From contig JBBTCO010000007.1 in NCBI GenBank assembly GCA_038043185.1, forward strand, positions 62,001 through 126,000: DNA of 64,000 nucleotides, in the 5' to 3' direction. Numbering within the stretch: the first letter of the stretch is position 1; each line of letters starts with the position of its first letter. Below, piece after piece: positions 1 to 9,634 of this stretch. The notes under the pieces were generated by a model. It saw nothing but the letters and a program-made list of their open reading frames with translations. It did not search any database and was not told the DNA's origin. Source of the stretch: UBA5009 sp038043185. Its GTDB lineage: Bacteria; Bdellovibrionota; Bdellovibrionia; Bdellovibrionales; Bdellovibrionaceae. The translations under genes and the position numbers were made by a program.

Positions 1-1
1 A

Positions 2-832
2 AACTTGGACATTCAAAAGTTTTACATTTTAACGCGTACAAATCATCCGACGGGAGTTTTTCAACTTTTGAATGACAAAAGAATTGAGTTTGTTCATGGG
101 GATTTGCTTAAGGATTTACATTTTTTAGACGAGTCAAAACAAATCGACCTTTGTTTGCATATGGCCGCAATAACTCACTCTTTTGATCGCAAAAAATACT
201 ATGAGTTAAACCAAGAAGCTACTTCCAAACTAGCTGCGCATCTTTATAATGGCGGATGCAAGCAGTTCATATACCTCAGCAGCCAAACAGCAGGAATCAA
301 AGCCGGCGCCTATGCCGAATCAAAATTCAATAGTGAAAAAAAGCTTTTGGAAATGCCCTGGCTCAAGTTACTTATCATTCGACCCGCCGAAGTTATTGGA
401 GTTGGCTCGAAAGAAGGTCTAGATAAATTAGAAAATCTTTCAAAAAAAGTAAAAATTTATCCTTGGCTCATTGGTTTTAAAAAAATTCAATTCTCTCCTC
501 TTAAAATAGAGGATCTTGTGCGATTTATCGGTAAAACTTTAAAAGAAGATCTGCGTGGCACCCGTATTCAAATTTTACGGGGGCCCCATATTAGCTCTAC
601 TGAGCTAGCTATTTACTTTTGGAAAAAATATCATTCAATCCCAGTTCCTATTTTTACTCCAATTTTAAGGTTCGTAAATAGAATGCTTGGTTTCTGCGGA
701 ATAAAACTTTTCCCCAAGGATCAAATTTCTAGGATGTTTGGCGTCCGTGGACAAAGTCCTTCTCACAAAGTTGAAATTGAAGAAGTGATATTTGAATCAC
801 CTTACTTGCATTCCGAGCATTCTCAATGTTAG
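2..832 (+). CDS. NAD-dependent epimerase/dehydratase family protein (5' partial)
   Basis: The frame is open from base 2, so the gene begins upstream. The N-terminal Rossmann glycine motif expected of extended SDR enzymes is missing, which fits truncation by the window edge; a TTG at base 5 is unlikely to be the true start. What is visible is typical of nucleotide-sugar epimerases/dehydratases: an AA-rich strand (HMAAITHS), a Ser strand (YLSSQTAG), the YxxxK catalytic pair (YAESK) and a following IIRPAEVIG segment that normally contacts the sugar nucleotide. The neighbours are a heptose-phosphatase-like gene, an O-antigen ligase-like gene and a sugar transferase, so it probably makes a sugar precursor for surface polysaccharide. 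The substrate cannot be told from sequence. Confidence 0.8.
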   Translation, partial: NLDIQKFYILTRTNHPTGVFQLLNDKRIEFVHGDLLKDLHFLDESKQIDLCLHMAAITHSFDRKKYYELNQEATSKLAAHLYNGGCKQFIYLSSQTAGIKAGAYAESKFNSEKKLLEMPWLKLLIIRPAEVIGVGSKEGLDKLENLSKKVKIYPWLIGFKKIQFSPLKIEDLVRFIGKTLKEDLRGTRIQILRGPHISSTELAIYFWKKYHSIPVPIFTPILRFVNRMLGFCGIKLFPKDQISRMFGVRGQSPSHKVEIEEVIFESPYLHSEHSQC

Positions 833-841
833 ATCAAATTC

Positions 842-1435
842 ATGTCACAAAATGAAAATAAAACTCAAACAAGACCCGCAGCATTTTTTGATCGCGATGG
901 CGTCATCTGCGAATTTGTTGATGAGCTGGCAAGGCTTGATCAATTTAAATTTCGTAAGGGTGTCGCCGAGGCCATTCGAAAATTGAATGAGGCCAATTAT
1001 TGGGTTTTTGTTGCTACTAATCAGCCCAATATCGCAAAAGAAAAAATGACCTGGGCTGCGCTGCAAGAAATTCATCTGCACATGCAGAATGAGTTATTAA
1101 AACAAGGGGCTCGGATTGATCATATTTATTTTTGTCCCCACCGAACGGGTGGAACTCTGAAAGAATTCTCTTTTGATTGCGAATGTCGCAAGCCAAAATC
1201 CGGTATGCTGAAAGAGGCGGCAAAAGAATATTCTATCGAGAAAGCGCGATCTTTTATGATTGGTGATACTTGGCGGGATGTCGAATGTGCAAAGGGTTTT
1301 GGCATCACTTCACTTGGAGTTTTAGGCGGCGCCGGTTTCCCTTACATTCCCGAAGAGCCCGAGTTTAAACATAAACCAGATCGTCTTTTTCAGAATCCGC
1401 TTGAAGCTACCGAGTGGTGGCTTGGCCAGCATTAA
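842..1435 (+). CDS. HAD-family phosphatase, GmhB-like (D,D-heptose 1,7-bisphosphate 7-phosphatase type)
   Basis: A 197-residue HAD phosphatase. The nucleophile motif FFDRDGV (Asp17, Asp19) is near the N-terminus, a Thr/Asn motif (VATNQPNIA) follows, then CRKPKSGML with the conserved Lys and IGDTWRDVECA with the metal-binding Asp. The CPH...CEC arrangement between motifs II and III matches the zinc-binding loop of the GmhB/histidinol-phosphatase subfamily. GmhB removes the 7-phosphate during ADP-heptose synthesis for LPS core; a GDP-heptose branch or another sugar bisphosphate is also possible. It starts nine bases after the epimerase stop, so the two are probably cotranscribed. Its last 29 bases overlap the convergent O-antigen ligase-like gene. 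Confidence 0.8.
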   Translation: MSQNENKTQTRPAAFFDRDGVICEFVDELARLDQFKFRKGVAEAIRKLNEANYWVFVATNQPNIAKEKMTWAALQEIHLHMQNELLKQGARIDHIYFCPHRTGGTLKEFSFDCECRKPKSGMLKEAAKEYSIEKARSFMIGDTWRDVECAKGFGITSLGVLGGAGFPYIPEEPEFKHKPDRLFQNPLEATEWWLGQH

Positions 1436-2687
1436 CTTTCATTGTCCTTACTGCGGCCGTCGCTAGTGCTGCAAAAATCAGATAAGTCCAGCGAACTTTG
1501 GCTCGTTCAAAATTACTTTCTGTTGCGCCGGCAATCAAAAAACTGATTTGCGCCGCCATTAGGCCGTAGGCTAAGCCCTTGATGAAAATAGTTCGACTCG
1601 AAGTGAATAATATTAATTTCCAGCTCTGCCAAAGATTAAAACCTGCAAAAAATAAAAAGCACAATAACCCCAAAATTCCGGTGCCGGCAAGAAAATGCAA
1701 ATATTGATTGTGTGCATGACTTTGAAACTGCTCAATGGGGGCGCCAATTAAATCAAAATATTCCCGCAGACGCCATTTGTACATACCATAGCCAATGCCA
1801 AAAACCGGGTGATCTAAAAATATTTTCCAGTTAGCTGTCCATAGCCAGATTCTTTCGCTGTCATAGTTGTTGGCAGCGTTAAAGGCGAACAAAACTCTTT
1901 CTTGAAATTTAAACCAAAGGGAAAAAAGTAAAACAAATAAGCCGCCACTGCTTGCAAGAAAAATCACACCAAATTTTCTACGATATAAAAATAATGAAAT
2001 AAGAAAAGCGATGAAAATGCCGACCCATACTCCACGGGTCATGCTTAAAAAAACGGCCAGACCACTACAAGCTATTGCAAAAATCAATAACCAATCTTTT
2101 TTTTGCCCAAGATATTTTTGCAAACTCACAAAAAAAGCTAAAATAAAAAATAAGCTATAAACATGGGCGAAAGTCATTGGATCATCGAAAAGTCCACCAA
2201 CTCGATCATGGTCACTGAGTGGCAGTTGTTTGATCAGGTCAAAATCAAAAATCCATCCAATCAAACCATAAATTGAAGTTATTAACAAAGCTCCCCAAAT
2301 CCATGTCCAGGGATTAGCTTTTTTCTTTTCAAGAAAGTTCCAAGGCCTAAGCCACTCAAAAAACCAAATGAAAAAATAAAAATTGATGATCCATTTGAGT
2401 TCTGTCAGGTAAGCCAGTCGTCTTAAGAAGGGACTTGAGTTTACAGAAAGTTCTTTTGCGGTATAGGGAGCGAGTGCAAGGCCAATAGCAAAAACTAAAA
2501 TCCAGGTTATCCAAAGTTTTTCAAGACCTATTCGGCTCAACTGGAATCTTCGGCCTTCGATCAGCGTATCCTGCTTCCATGCCCAAAGACTGACCAAAAT
2601 GACGACGAAGCTCATCAGATCCATAAAGGACTGGGAAATCAGCAAACTTGTCATCATGAGCACAAAAACAATAATCATTGTTTTCAA
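1407..2687 (-). CDS. O-antigen ligase/polymerase-like membrane protein (Wzy_C family)
   Basis: A 426-residue, very hydrophobic protein with about ten to twelve predicted membrane segments. A large periplasmic loop near residues 280-330 carries GIGYGMYKWR followed by QSHAHNQYLHFLAGTGILG. The HxHNxYLxxLxxxGxxG pattern is the signature of the O-antigen ligase/Wzy_C family, which joins or polymerises polysaccharide on undecaprenyl carriers at the periplasmic face. Whether it is a WaaL-type ligase or a Wzy-type polymerase cannot be decided. It converges on the HAD phosphatase gene (29-base overlap) and is divergent from the sugar transferase gene at 2715 with a very short shared intergenic region. 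Confidence 0.8.
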   Translation of the reverse strand: MKTMIIVFVLMMTSLLISQSFMDLMSFVVILVSLWAWKQDTLIEGRRFQLSRIGLEKLWITWILVFAIGLALAPYTAKELSVNSSPFLRRLAYLTELKWIINFYFFIWFFEWLRPWNFLEKKKANPWTWIWGALLITSIYGLIGWIFDFDLIKQLPLSDHDRVGGLFDDPMTFAHVYSLFFILAFFVSLQKYLGQKKDWLLIFAIACSGLAVFLSMTRGVWVGIFIAFLISLFLYRRKFGVIFLASSGGLFVLLFSLWFKFQERVLFAFNAANNYDSERIWLWTANWKIFLDHPVFGIGYGMYKWRLREYFDLIGAPIEQFQSHAHNQYLHFLAGTGILGLLCFLFFAGFNLWQSWKLILFTSSRTIFIKGLAYGLMAAQISFLIAGATESNFERAKVRWTYLIFAALATAAVRTMKVNAGQATTR

Positions 2688-2714
2688 TCCTTACGGAATT
2701 TGTTAAGTCTTTCA

Positions 2715-4115
2715 ATGATGATAAAATTTCAATCAACTCTAACGCCTCGCCAAAAACTGTTTATCCTTGTATGGGACTTTATTGTTATTGGTATTTCTTT
2801 ATCGATCAGTTACTTTTTTCGCATAGGTGAGCTTAGCGATGAGTTGTTCCAAGCCTCTGCTTTTTGGATAATTCCCTTTGTTTTGACCGCATTTTATTAC
2901 ATTTTTGGTGCTTATGACCTTGATGGAAAAATCAAGCTCAAGGATCTTTATATTCGCACTTCTTTTGGCAGTGCTTTAGGCTTTCTAAGTATTATCGGTT
3001 TAAATTACTTTTTGGCTAAAGAACGCATGGGAATTTTTGGTCGTGGTGTTTTGGTTCCTGCGCTTGTGATTCACTATTCGCTCAGTGTGGTTTACCGAAC
3101 CGGAATCTGGGCGTGGTTTCATGCCAAATCCGGTGAAATGGAATGGCTTATCCTTGCCACCAAGTCCTCGATCGATTTGCTATTAAAAGAAGCAACTAAG
3201 TACAGCTGGCGGGGGAAGTATTCGTTTTTAGTTCCAGAAAATGAATCTGGACAAAGCGAGGGTAAAGTCGCAGATCTTAATTTTAAAATTTTGGGTTCAT
3301 GGAACGAGCTGGATCAAAATATTTCTAAAAATTGGTCGGGGCTGATGGTGGCGGCACCGTGGAGAGATCTTCCGGCTGGCTTATGCCAATCGCTCATGTC
3401 AGCACGGCTTTCCGGTCAATCTGTAGTGGAAATTAGTGAATTTTTCGAAAGTAATTTTCGTAAAATTCCTGTGGATTTCTTGGGGCCAGAGTGGTTCATC
3501 TTTGAAAAGGGATTTGATCTTTTGCATAATCCGCTTGGATTGCGAATTAAGCGTTTATTTGATTTAGCTTTTGCGCTGATATTATTATTTATAACTTGGC
3601 CATTGATGCTGCTAACGGCCCTTGCAGTCCGCTTAGAAAGTTCTGGCCCCGCTCTCTACCGACAAGTTCGGTCCGGGCAAAGCGGGCGGAATTTTACTAT
3701 TCTGAAATTCAGATCCATGGGAATGAATGCGGAAGCTGGTGGGGCTCAATGGGCGCTAGTTAAAGATCCGAGAATAACAAAGGTTGGTAAGTTCATACGC
3801 TTAACGCGCCTCGATGAATTGCCACAGCTCTTTAATGTTTTGAAAGGCGAAATGAGTTTTGTCGGACCTCGGCCCGAGAGACCTGAATTCAATCTGGAAC
3901 TAGAAACCAAAATTCCCTTTTATAGTTTGAGATATTTAGTCCGTCCAGGTTTAACAGGTTGGGCGCAAATAAATTACCCCTACGGAGCCAGTGTTGAGGA
4001 TGCTAAGGAGAAGCTTCAGCATGACCTCTTTTATATTAAAAATCATAGCATAGCTCTCGATATTCAGGTGGTCCTGAAAACCATTAAAGTTGTCCTCTTT
4101 GGCCAGGGTAGGTAA
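2715..4115 (+). CDS. Undecaprenyl-phosphate sugar phosphotransferase (exopolysaccharide/O-antigen initiating glycosyltransferase)
   Basis: The protein has four to five N-terminal membrane helices, a middle CoA-binding-like domain, another helix (about residue 275) and a C-terminal bacterial sugar transferase domain. The C-terminal motifs are clear: LYRQVRSGQSGRNFTILKFRSM, TRLDELPQLFNVLKGEMSFVGPRPE and RPGLTGWAQINYPYG. These define the polyprenyl glycosylphosphotransferase (WbaP/WcaJ) family, which transfers a sugar-1-phosphate to undecaprenyl phosphate to begin a repeat unit. The start is uncertain: a TTG at 2700 and ATGs at 2715 and 2718 are in frame and no strong ribosome site is visible; an ATG is preferred. 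It is divergent from the O-antigen ligase-like gene. Confidence 0.88.
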   Translation: MMIKFQSTLTPRQKLFILVWDFIVIGISLSISYFFRIGELSDELFQASAFWIIPFVLTAFYYIFGAYDLDGKIKLKDLYIRTSFGSALGFLSIIGLNYFLAKERMGIFGRGVLVPALVIHYSLSVVYRTGIWAWFHAKSGEMEWLILATKSSIDLLLKEATKYSWRGKYSFLVPENESGQSEGKVADLNFKILGSWNELDQNISKNWSGLMVAAPWRDLPAGLCQSLMSARLSGQSVVEISEFFESNFRKIPVDFLGPEWFIFEKGFDLLHNPLGLRIKRLFDLAFALILLFITWPLMLLTALAVRLESSGPALYRQVRSGQSGRNFTILKFRSMGMNAEAGGAQWALVKDPRITKVGKFIRLTRLDELPQLFNVLKGEMSFVGPRPERPEFNLELETKIPFYSLRYLVRPGLTGWAQINYPYGASVEDAKEKLQHDLFYIKNHSIALDIQVVLKTIKVVLFGQGR

Positions 4116-4160
4116 GCCAAAGTTCTTGGCCCTAATTTAATTTAATGTTAGGGTCTGAGA

Positions 4161-5105
4161 ATGAAAATCATCGAGCATATTCAAAACGCTAAAGGGCCCT
4201 GTTTTAGCTATGAAATCGTTCCTCCGCCGCGAGGTCGTTCAGTTAAAGATATAATTGATATTGCAGAAACTCTTTCGAAGTTAAGGCCACCTTGGATTGA
4301 TGTGACTTCGCATGCTTCCACTGCTTTTTATAATGAAAAATCCGATGGCACGATTCACAAAAAAACTTTTCGTAAACGCCCAGGCACTTTAGGAATTTGT
4401 GGGATTATTCAGAATCGATTTAAGATCGATACAGTGGCGCACATTTTGTGCGAAGGTTTTACTCGGGAAGAAACTGAAGACGCCTTGATTGAGTTAAATT
4501 TTTTGGGAATTCACAATGTCTTAGCTTTGAAAGGCGATTCACCGAATCATCACAAAGCTGTTAGCAAGAACCGCTCGATTAATAACTACGCTTCGGATCT
4601 GGTTTTACAACTACAAGAATTGCGAAAAGGTCACTTCATCGACGATATCAGTGACAGTGAGCCTTTGGATTTTGGTGTTGGTGTGGCTGGCTATCCCGAG
4701 AAACATTTTGAATCCGCCAATACAAAAACAGATATTCAACATTTAAAGCGCAAAGTCGATGCTGGCGCTGATTATGTAGCGACCCAAATGTTTTTTGATA
4801 ATCAAAAGTTTTATCAATTTACAGCAGCTTGCCGTGAAGCCGGCATAAAAGTTCCTATTATTCCTGGATTGAAAGTTTTAAGACATGCGGCTCAACTCAA
4901 ATCAATTCCGAAAACATTTCATGTTGATTTGCCGGATGAGTTAGTTGACGAAGTTGTGGCCAATCCCGATCGAGTTCAAGACATCGGTATCGAGTGGTCA
5001 AAAAAACAAGTGGAAGATTTGATTAAAAATGGTCACAACAATATTCATTATTATATTATGAATGATGCCAAGGTCGTGGCGGGGATTGTTAAGGCCTATT
5101 TGTGA
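4161..5105 (+). CDS. metF: Methylenetetrahydrofolate reductase
   Basis: A 314-residue MTHFR. It has the N-terminal FSYEIVPPPRG strand, a folate/FAD barrel with HNVLALKGD and GVAGYPEKH, and GADYVATQMFFDN near residue 210, all diagnostic of MetF. It reduces 5,10-methylene-THF to 5-methyl-THF, the methyl donor for the next gene, metH. Its TGA overlaps the GTG start of metH by four bases (GTGA), so translation is probably coupled. The 45-base leader contains a short inverted repeat, CCCTAA...TTAGGG around 4130-4153. I see no SAM or cobalamin riboswitch, and the space is too short for one. Confidence 0.95.
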   Translation: MKIIEHIQNAKGPCFSYEIVPPPRGRSVKDIIDIAETLSKLRPPWIDVTSHASTAFYNEKSDGTIHKKTFRKRPGTLGICGIIQNRFKIDTVAHILCEGFTREETEDALIELNFLGIHNVLALKGDSPNHHKAVSKNRSINNYASDLVLQLQELRKGHFIDDISDSEPLDFGVGVAGYPEKHFESANTKTDIQHLKRKVDAGADYVATQMFFDNQKFYQFTAACREAGIKVPIIPGLKVLRHAAQLKSIPKTFHVDLPDELVDEVVANPDRVQDIGIEWSKKQVEDLIKNGHNNIHYYIMNDAKVVAGIVKAYL

Positions 5106-8100
5106 TAAAAAAATCAAAAAAACTCATCGAGATTGAAGCTCGACTAAAAAAAGAAATTCTAATTTTAGACGGAGCTATGGGAACGATGATTCAGCAGTAC
5201 AAACTGACTGAAGAAGATTTTCGTCGTGGATTTTTTGAAAAACATCCGAAAGATGTTAAAGGCAATAATGAATTGTTGTGTTTAACTCGTCCTGAAATCA
5301 TCAAAGAAATTCATCGATCCTATTTTGATGCCGGCGCGGATATTGTTGAAACAAATACTTTTAATGGAAATTACTTTTCTCAATTAGAATATGGTTTGCA
5401 AGATTGGGTGGTAAAAATAAATATGGCAGCGGCGAAAGTCGCTTGCGAAGCTCGCGATGAATTTTTAAAAGCAAATCCGGGACGTGCGGCCTATGTGGCT
5501 GGTGCTTTAGGCCCGATGAATAAAACTTTATCAATGTCCGCTGATGTGAATCGCCCAGAATATCGCGATGTCACTTTCAACCAGTTGGTTAATGCTTACG
5601 AAGTGCAAGCCCGGACCCTTATTCAAGGCGGAGTCGACATTCTTCTTCCAGAGACTTCATTCGACACTTTGAATTTCAAAGCCTGTTTGTTTGCCATTCA
5701 AAATATAGAAGAAGAACTGGGCGAAAAATTACCCCTGATGCTGTCGGCAACAATCACCGATCTTTCTGGTCGCACACTTTCTGGACAAACAGTCGAAGCT
5801 TTTTGGAATTCTGTTCGTCATGTAAAACCTCTGAGTGTGGGGTTGAACTGTGCGCTTGGCGCCAAAGAGATGCGTCCTTACATTGGGGAAATGGCCAAGA
5901 TCACAGATTGTTTTGTAAGTTGTTATCCCAATGCGGGATTGCCTAATCCATTGAGCCCAACGGGTTATGATGAAACGCCAGATTCAATTGCTAATGCATT
6001 GGCGGAATTTGCCGATGCTGATTTCGTCAATATTGTTGGTGGCTGTTGCGGAACAACTCCGGCTCATATCGCGGCGATTGCAAAAAAAGTAAAATCAAAA
6101 ACTCCACGAAGTGTTCCGAAAATTCCTCACCGCACTCGATTTTCTGGTTTAGAGCCACTGACTTTAGTTTCTGAAGGTGAAAGACCCTTTTATATGATTG
6201 GCGAAAGAACCAATGTGACGGGTTCGCCTAAATTCGCAGCTCTTATTAAAGAAAAAAAATTAACTGAAGCTTTATCTGTGGCCAGAAGTCAGGTCGAAAA
6301 TGGCGCAAACATAATCGATATTTGTTTCGATGAAGGAATGCTGGATTCAAAGGGATCCATGATTCATTTTTTAAATCTGATCGCGGCTGAACCAGAAATT
6401 TCAAAAGTTCCCATCATGGTGGATTCGTCCAAGTGGGAAGTTATTGAAGCGGGTCTTCAGTGTACGCAGGGAAAAGGAATTGCCAATTCAATTTCCTTAA
6501 AAGAGGGCGAAGAAAATTTTTTAAAAGAAGCTCGCTTGGCAAAAAAATATGGAGCCGCTGTCGTTGTTATGGCCTTTGATGAAAATGGCCAGGCCGCTTC
6601 TAAATCCGAAAAAGTTCGCATTTGCAAAAGAGCTTATCAATTATTAACTGAAAAAATAGATTTTGATCCTTGCGACATTATTTTTGATGCAAATATCTTG
6701 ACCGTGGCTACGGGCATGGAAGAACACAATTCCTATGCCATGGATTTTATTGAAGCCATTTCGGAAATTAAAAAAGCTTGTCCTGGCGTTTTGACCAGCG
6801 GGGGAGTTTCCAATTTAAGTTTTGCCTTTCGCGGTAACAACAAAGTTCGCGAAGCCATGCATAGCGTATTTTTATATCATGCAATCAAAGCGGGATTGGA
6901 TATGGGAATCGTTAATGCAGGAATGTTGGAAATCTACGAAGAAATTGATCCCGAGCTGAAACAGCTTTGTGAAAATGTTATTCTTAATAAACATAAAAAT
7001 GCTTCCGAAGAATTAATCACCTGGGCCGAATCCCATAAAACCGATAAGTCGACCGTGGGTGATTCCAAAAAAGAGCAAAGTGAGTGGCGAAATTTAGGAC
7101 TAGAAGAACGCATGGTGCACGCCTTAGTTAAGGGAATTGATTCACACATCGTTGAAGATACCGAAGAAGCGCGAAAAAAATTAAATCGCCCCTTGGACGT
7201 CATCGAAGGTCCTTTGATGAGCGGGATGAAAGTGGTTGGCCAACTTTTTGGTGAAGGAAAAATGTTTCTTCCTCAGGTTGTCAAATCGGCGCGTGTGATG
7301 AAAAAAGCGGTGGCTTACCTAGAGCCTTTTATGGACGAAGAAAAGAAAAAAACGGGTTTGCAAAATCAAGGAACCATGGTGATTGCGACGGTTAAGGGCG
7401 ATGTTCATGACATTGGAAAAAATATTGTCGGTGTGGTCATGGCTTGCAATGGTTATAAAGTCATCGATCTTGGAGTCATGGTTCAAGGTGCTAAAATTTT
7501 CGACGAAGCTCGAGCCCACAAAGCAGATATGATTGGCCTGAGCGGCTTGATTACACCTTCACTTGAAGAAATGATCACCAACGCGAAAGAGATGGAACGA
7601 CAAGGATTTAAAATTCCATTGCTCATTGGCGGTGCAACGACGTCTCGGGTCCACACAGCGGTGAAAATTGATCCACACTATTCGGGTCCAGTGATTCATG
7701 TGAGTGATGCTTCTTTAGTCGTCGAAGCTTGCCGAGGTTTAATTGGTGAAAAGTCAACTCAACGAGCTGTCGAGATTAAAAAAGATTCAAAAATTATTCG
7801 AGACAGTTATCAATCCAGTGTTTCATTAGATTTAGTTAGTTTAGCTGAAGCGCGGGCAAAAAAATATAAATGTGATTGGGATAAAATTGATATTGCAAAA
7901 CCTTCTAAAACTGGAGTTTTCGAGATCCCAGTTCGAGTCGAGGATATTGTCGACTACATTGATTGGTCCCCTTTCTTTTGGGCCTGGGAATTGAAGGGAC
8001 TTTATCCTAAAATATTTGAACATCCAAAGTACGGCGATGAAGCCAGAAAATTATTTAATGATGGACAACTTTTATTAAGAAGAGCTTTAGTCGAGAAAAA

Positions 8101-8776
8101 AATTCTTCCTAAGATCCTTGTTGGGATTTTCCCAGCTTATTCTGAGGGTGATGATATCATCGTCGAAAATCAAAAATTTTATTTTATGCGGCAGCAGCGT
8201 GCAAAAGATGCCGTCAATGGAACGCATTATTGTTTGAGTGATTTTATTGCGCCGAAGTCGGCAAATAAGCAAGATCATCTGGGATGTTTTGTCGTTACAG
8301 CTGGGCCTGAAATTGAAACTTGGGCGAAAAAACTTGAGAATGAAAATGATGATTACAATTCGATTCTTGTGAAAGCCCTTGGCGATCGCATGGCCGAAGC
8401 TTTGGCAGAATACGCTCATAAAAAAGTTCGAGAAATTTTTGGATATGGGAAAACAGAAGATTTAACTAATGCAGAACTGATTGCTGAAAAATATCGTGGG
8501 ATTCGTCCAGCGCCGGGTTACCCTGCTTGTCCCGACCACACTGCGAAATTTACTTTATGGGAGATGTTGCAGGTTCAAGAAAGAATTGGCGTTAAGATTA
8601 CCGAAACGGCAGTGATGTCACCCGCAAGTTCGGTGAGTGGATTTTATTTTGTTCATCCCGAGTCTAAATATTTTCATGTAGGGAAAATTGGTGATGATCA
8701 GTTGAAAGACATGGCGAAAAGACGAAACGAGGATGTGGAATTTCTTGAAAAATGGTTAGCTCCACAGCTCATTTGA
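5102..8776 (+). CDS. metH: Cobalamin-dependent methionine synthase
   Basis: A full-length 1224-residue MetH that transfers the methyl group of 5-methyl-THF to homocysteine. Domains in order: a homocysteine-binding barrel with the zinc cysteines (NCALG about residue 249, GGCCGTTPAHI about 313); a pterin-binding barrel starting with MIGERTNVTGS (about 365); a cobalamin cap region (about 660-745); a B12-binding Rossmann domain with the axial-histidine motif DVHDIGKNIVG (about 767); and a C-terminal activation domain with RGIRPAPGYPACPDHT (about 1133) that binds SAM for reductive reactivation. All expected modules are present. The GTG start overlaps the metF stop codon. The organism therefore uses a B12-dependent route to methionine. 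Confidence 0.97.
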   Translation: MIKKSKKLIEIEARLKKEILILDGAMGTMIQQYKLTEEDFRRGFFEKHPKDVKGNNELLCLTRPEIIKEIHRSYFDAGADIVETNTFNGNYFSQLEYGLQDWVVKINMAAAKVACEARDEFLKANPGRAAYVAGALGPMNKTLSMSADVNRPEYRDVTFNQLVNAYEVQARTLIQGGVDILLPETSFDTLNFKACLFAIQNIEEELGEKLPLMLSATITDLSGRTLSGQTVEAFWNSVRHVKPLSVGLNCALGAKEMRPYIGEMAKITDCFVSCYPNAGLPNPLSPTGYDETPDSIANALAEFADADFVNIVGGCCGTTPAHIAAIAKKVKSKTPRSVPKIPHRTRFSGLEPLTLVSEGERPFYMIGERTNVTGSPKFAALIKEKKLTEALSVARSQVENGANIIDICFDEGMLDSKGSMIHFLNLIAAEPEISKVPIMVDSSKWEVIEAGLQCTQGKGIANSISLKEGEENFLKEARLAKKYGAAVVVMAFDENGQAASKSEKVRICKRAYQLLTEKIDFDPCDIIFDANILTVATGMEEHNSYAMDFIEAISEIKKACPGVLTSGGVSNLSFAFRGNNKVREAMHSVFLYHAIKAGLDMGIVNAGMLEIYEEIDPELKQLCENVILNKHKNASEELITWAESHKTDKSTVGDSKKEQSEWRNLGLEERMVHALVKGIDSHIVEDTEEARKKLNRPLDVIEGPLMSGMKVVGQLFGEGKMFLPQVVKSARVMKKAVAYLEPFMDEEKKKTGLQNQGTMVIATVKGDVHDIGKNIVGVVMACNGYKVIDLGVMVQGAKIFDEARAHKADMIGLSGLITPSLEEMITNAKEMERQGFKIPLLIGGATTSRVHTAVKIDPHYSGPVIHVSDASLVVEACRGLIGEKSTQRAVEIKKDSKIIRDSYQSSVSLDLVSLAEARAKKYKCDWDKIDIAKPSKTGVFEIPVRVEDIVDYIDWSPFFWAWELKGLYPKIFEHPKYGDEARKLFNDGQLLLRRALVEKKILPKILVGIFPAYSEGDDIIVENQKFYFMRQQRAKDAVNGTHYCLSDFIAPKSANKQDHLGCFVVTAGPEIETWAKKLENENDDYNSILVKALGDRMAEALAEYAHKKVREIFGYGKTEDLTNAELIAEKYRGIRPAPGYPACPDHTAKFTLWEMLQVQERIGVKITETAVMSPASSVSGFYFVHPESKYFHVGKIGDDQLKDMAKRRNEDVEFLEKWLAPQLI

Positions 8777-8809
8777 TATTGAGGTTAAAAATATGAAAGC
8801 TATCAGAGC

Positions 8810-9559
8810 ATGACGCCTTTTTTTATTCCTGATTTAAAAGACAGTTTGCATTTTTTTGGTGAGTTAGAAACCCAACATTTACCCAATCAATTTAAAGTTT
8901 TAATTTGGAATGTTTATAAAGGTAAGCGGGGACTAGCTTGGAAAAATGATTTTCTAAGTATTGGTCGAAATCAGGACTTGCTGCTGCTACAGGAAGCCAT
9001 GCTGGATAACTTTATGCCATCCATGTGGAAGGAAGATTGGAAAACACATCAATGGAAGATGGCGACAAGTTTTATTTATAAAAGTTCAACCCATCGAACC
9101 GGCGTGGCAACGGGATCAAAGTTCATTTCCAGAGAGACAAAAGTATTTCGTGGAACAGATCGGGAAATCTTTCTTTGGACTCCAAAAGTGACAATGAGCT
9201 CGCTTTACAAAACCGAGTCAGACAAGTCTTTGTTAGTTATTAATACTCATGCGCTGCTGATCACGACAACAAGAGCTTTTATTAGGTATATTGACAGCAT
9301 ACTTTCAGAAATTACACATCATACCGGTCCGCTTATTTTTGCCGGAGATTTTAACACCTGGAATAGCATGCGTTGGCGTGCCTTGCTGCAACTTTTAAAA
9401 ACTCATGGTTTAGACCATGTCACCCTTCCCAATGATCAACGTTTTCTAAAATTGGACCATATCTTTGTCAGGGATCTTGAAGTTATTTCTGCCAAAATCA
9501 GAAACGATATTTACACTTCAGATCATAGCCCGCTAGAAGTAGAAATTAAGCTCAAATGA
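8810..9559 (+). CDS. Endonuclease/exonuclease/phosphatase (EEP) family protein
   Basis: A 249-residue protein of the EEP fold (DNase I/exonuclease III/sphingomyelinase superfamily). Visible landmarks are KVLIWNVYKG at the first strand, LLLLQEAML with the metal-binding Glu, VINTHALL, FAGDFNTW with the catalytic Asp/Asn pair, LDHIFVRD and a C-terminal TSDHSPLEVE with the catalytic Asp-His. No secretion signal is seen, so it is probably cytoplasmic. The substrate (nucleic acid, phospholipid or other phosphodiester) is unknown. Just upstream at 8793-8813 is a six-codon reading frame (MKAIRA) with a GAGG site, whose TGA overlaps this ATG; it may act as a translational coupler. Confidence 0.85.
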   Translation: MTPFFIPDLKDSLHFFGELETQHLPNQFKVLIWNVYKGKRGLAWKNDFLSIGRNQDLLLLQEAMLDNFMPSMWKEDWKTHQWKMATSFIYKSSTHRTGVATGSKFISRETKVFRGTDREIFLWTPKVTMSSLYKTESDKSLLVINTHALLITTTRAFIRYIDSILSEITHHTGPLIFAGDFNTWNSMRWRALLQLLKTHGLDHVTLPNDQRFLKLDHIFVRDLEVISAKIRNDIYTSDHSPLEVEIKLK

Positions 9560-9634
9560 TGATTGACGGCAAGTCGGACTTCGAATAGATCTTCAATTTT
9601 ACTCCTAATTTGAATTTTTAAGAGGTATTTCATT

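Noticed and set aside
4116..4160. Possible riboswitch before metF-metH
   Set aside because: Only 45 bases are available. A short CCCTAA/TTAGGG stem is present but none of the SAM or cobalamin riboswitch core elements.
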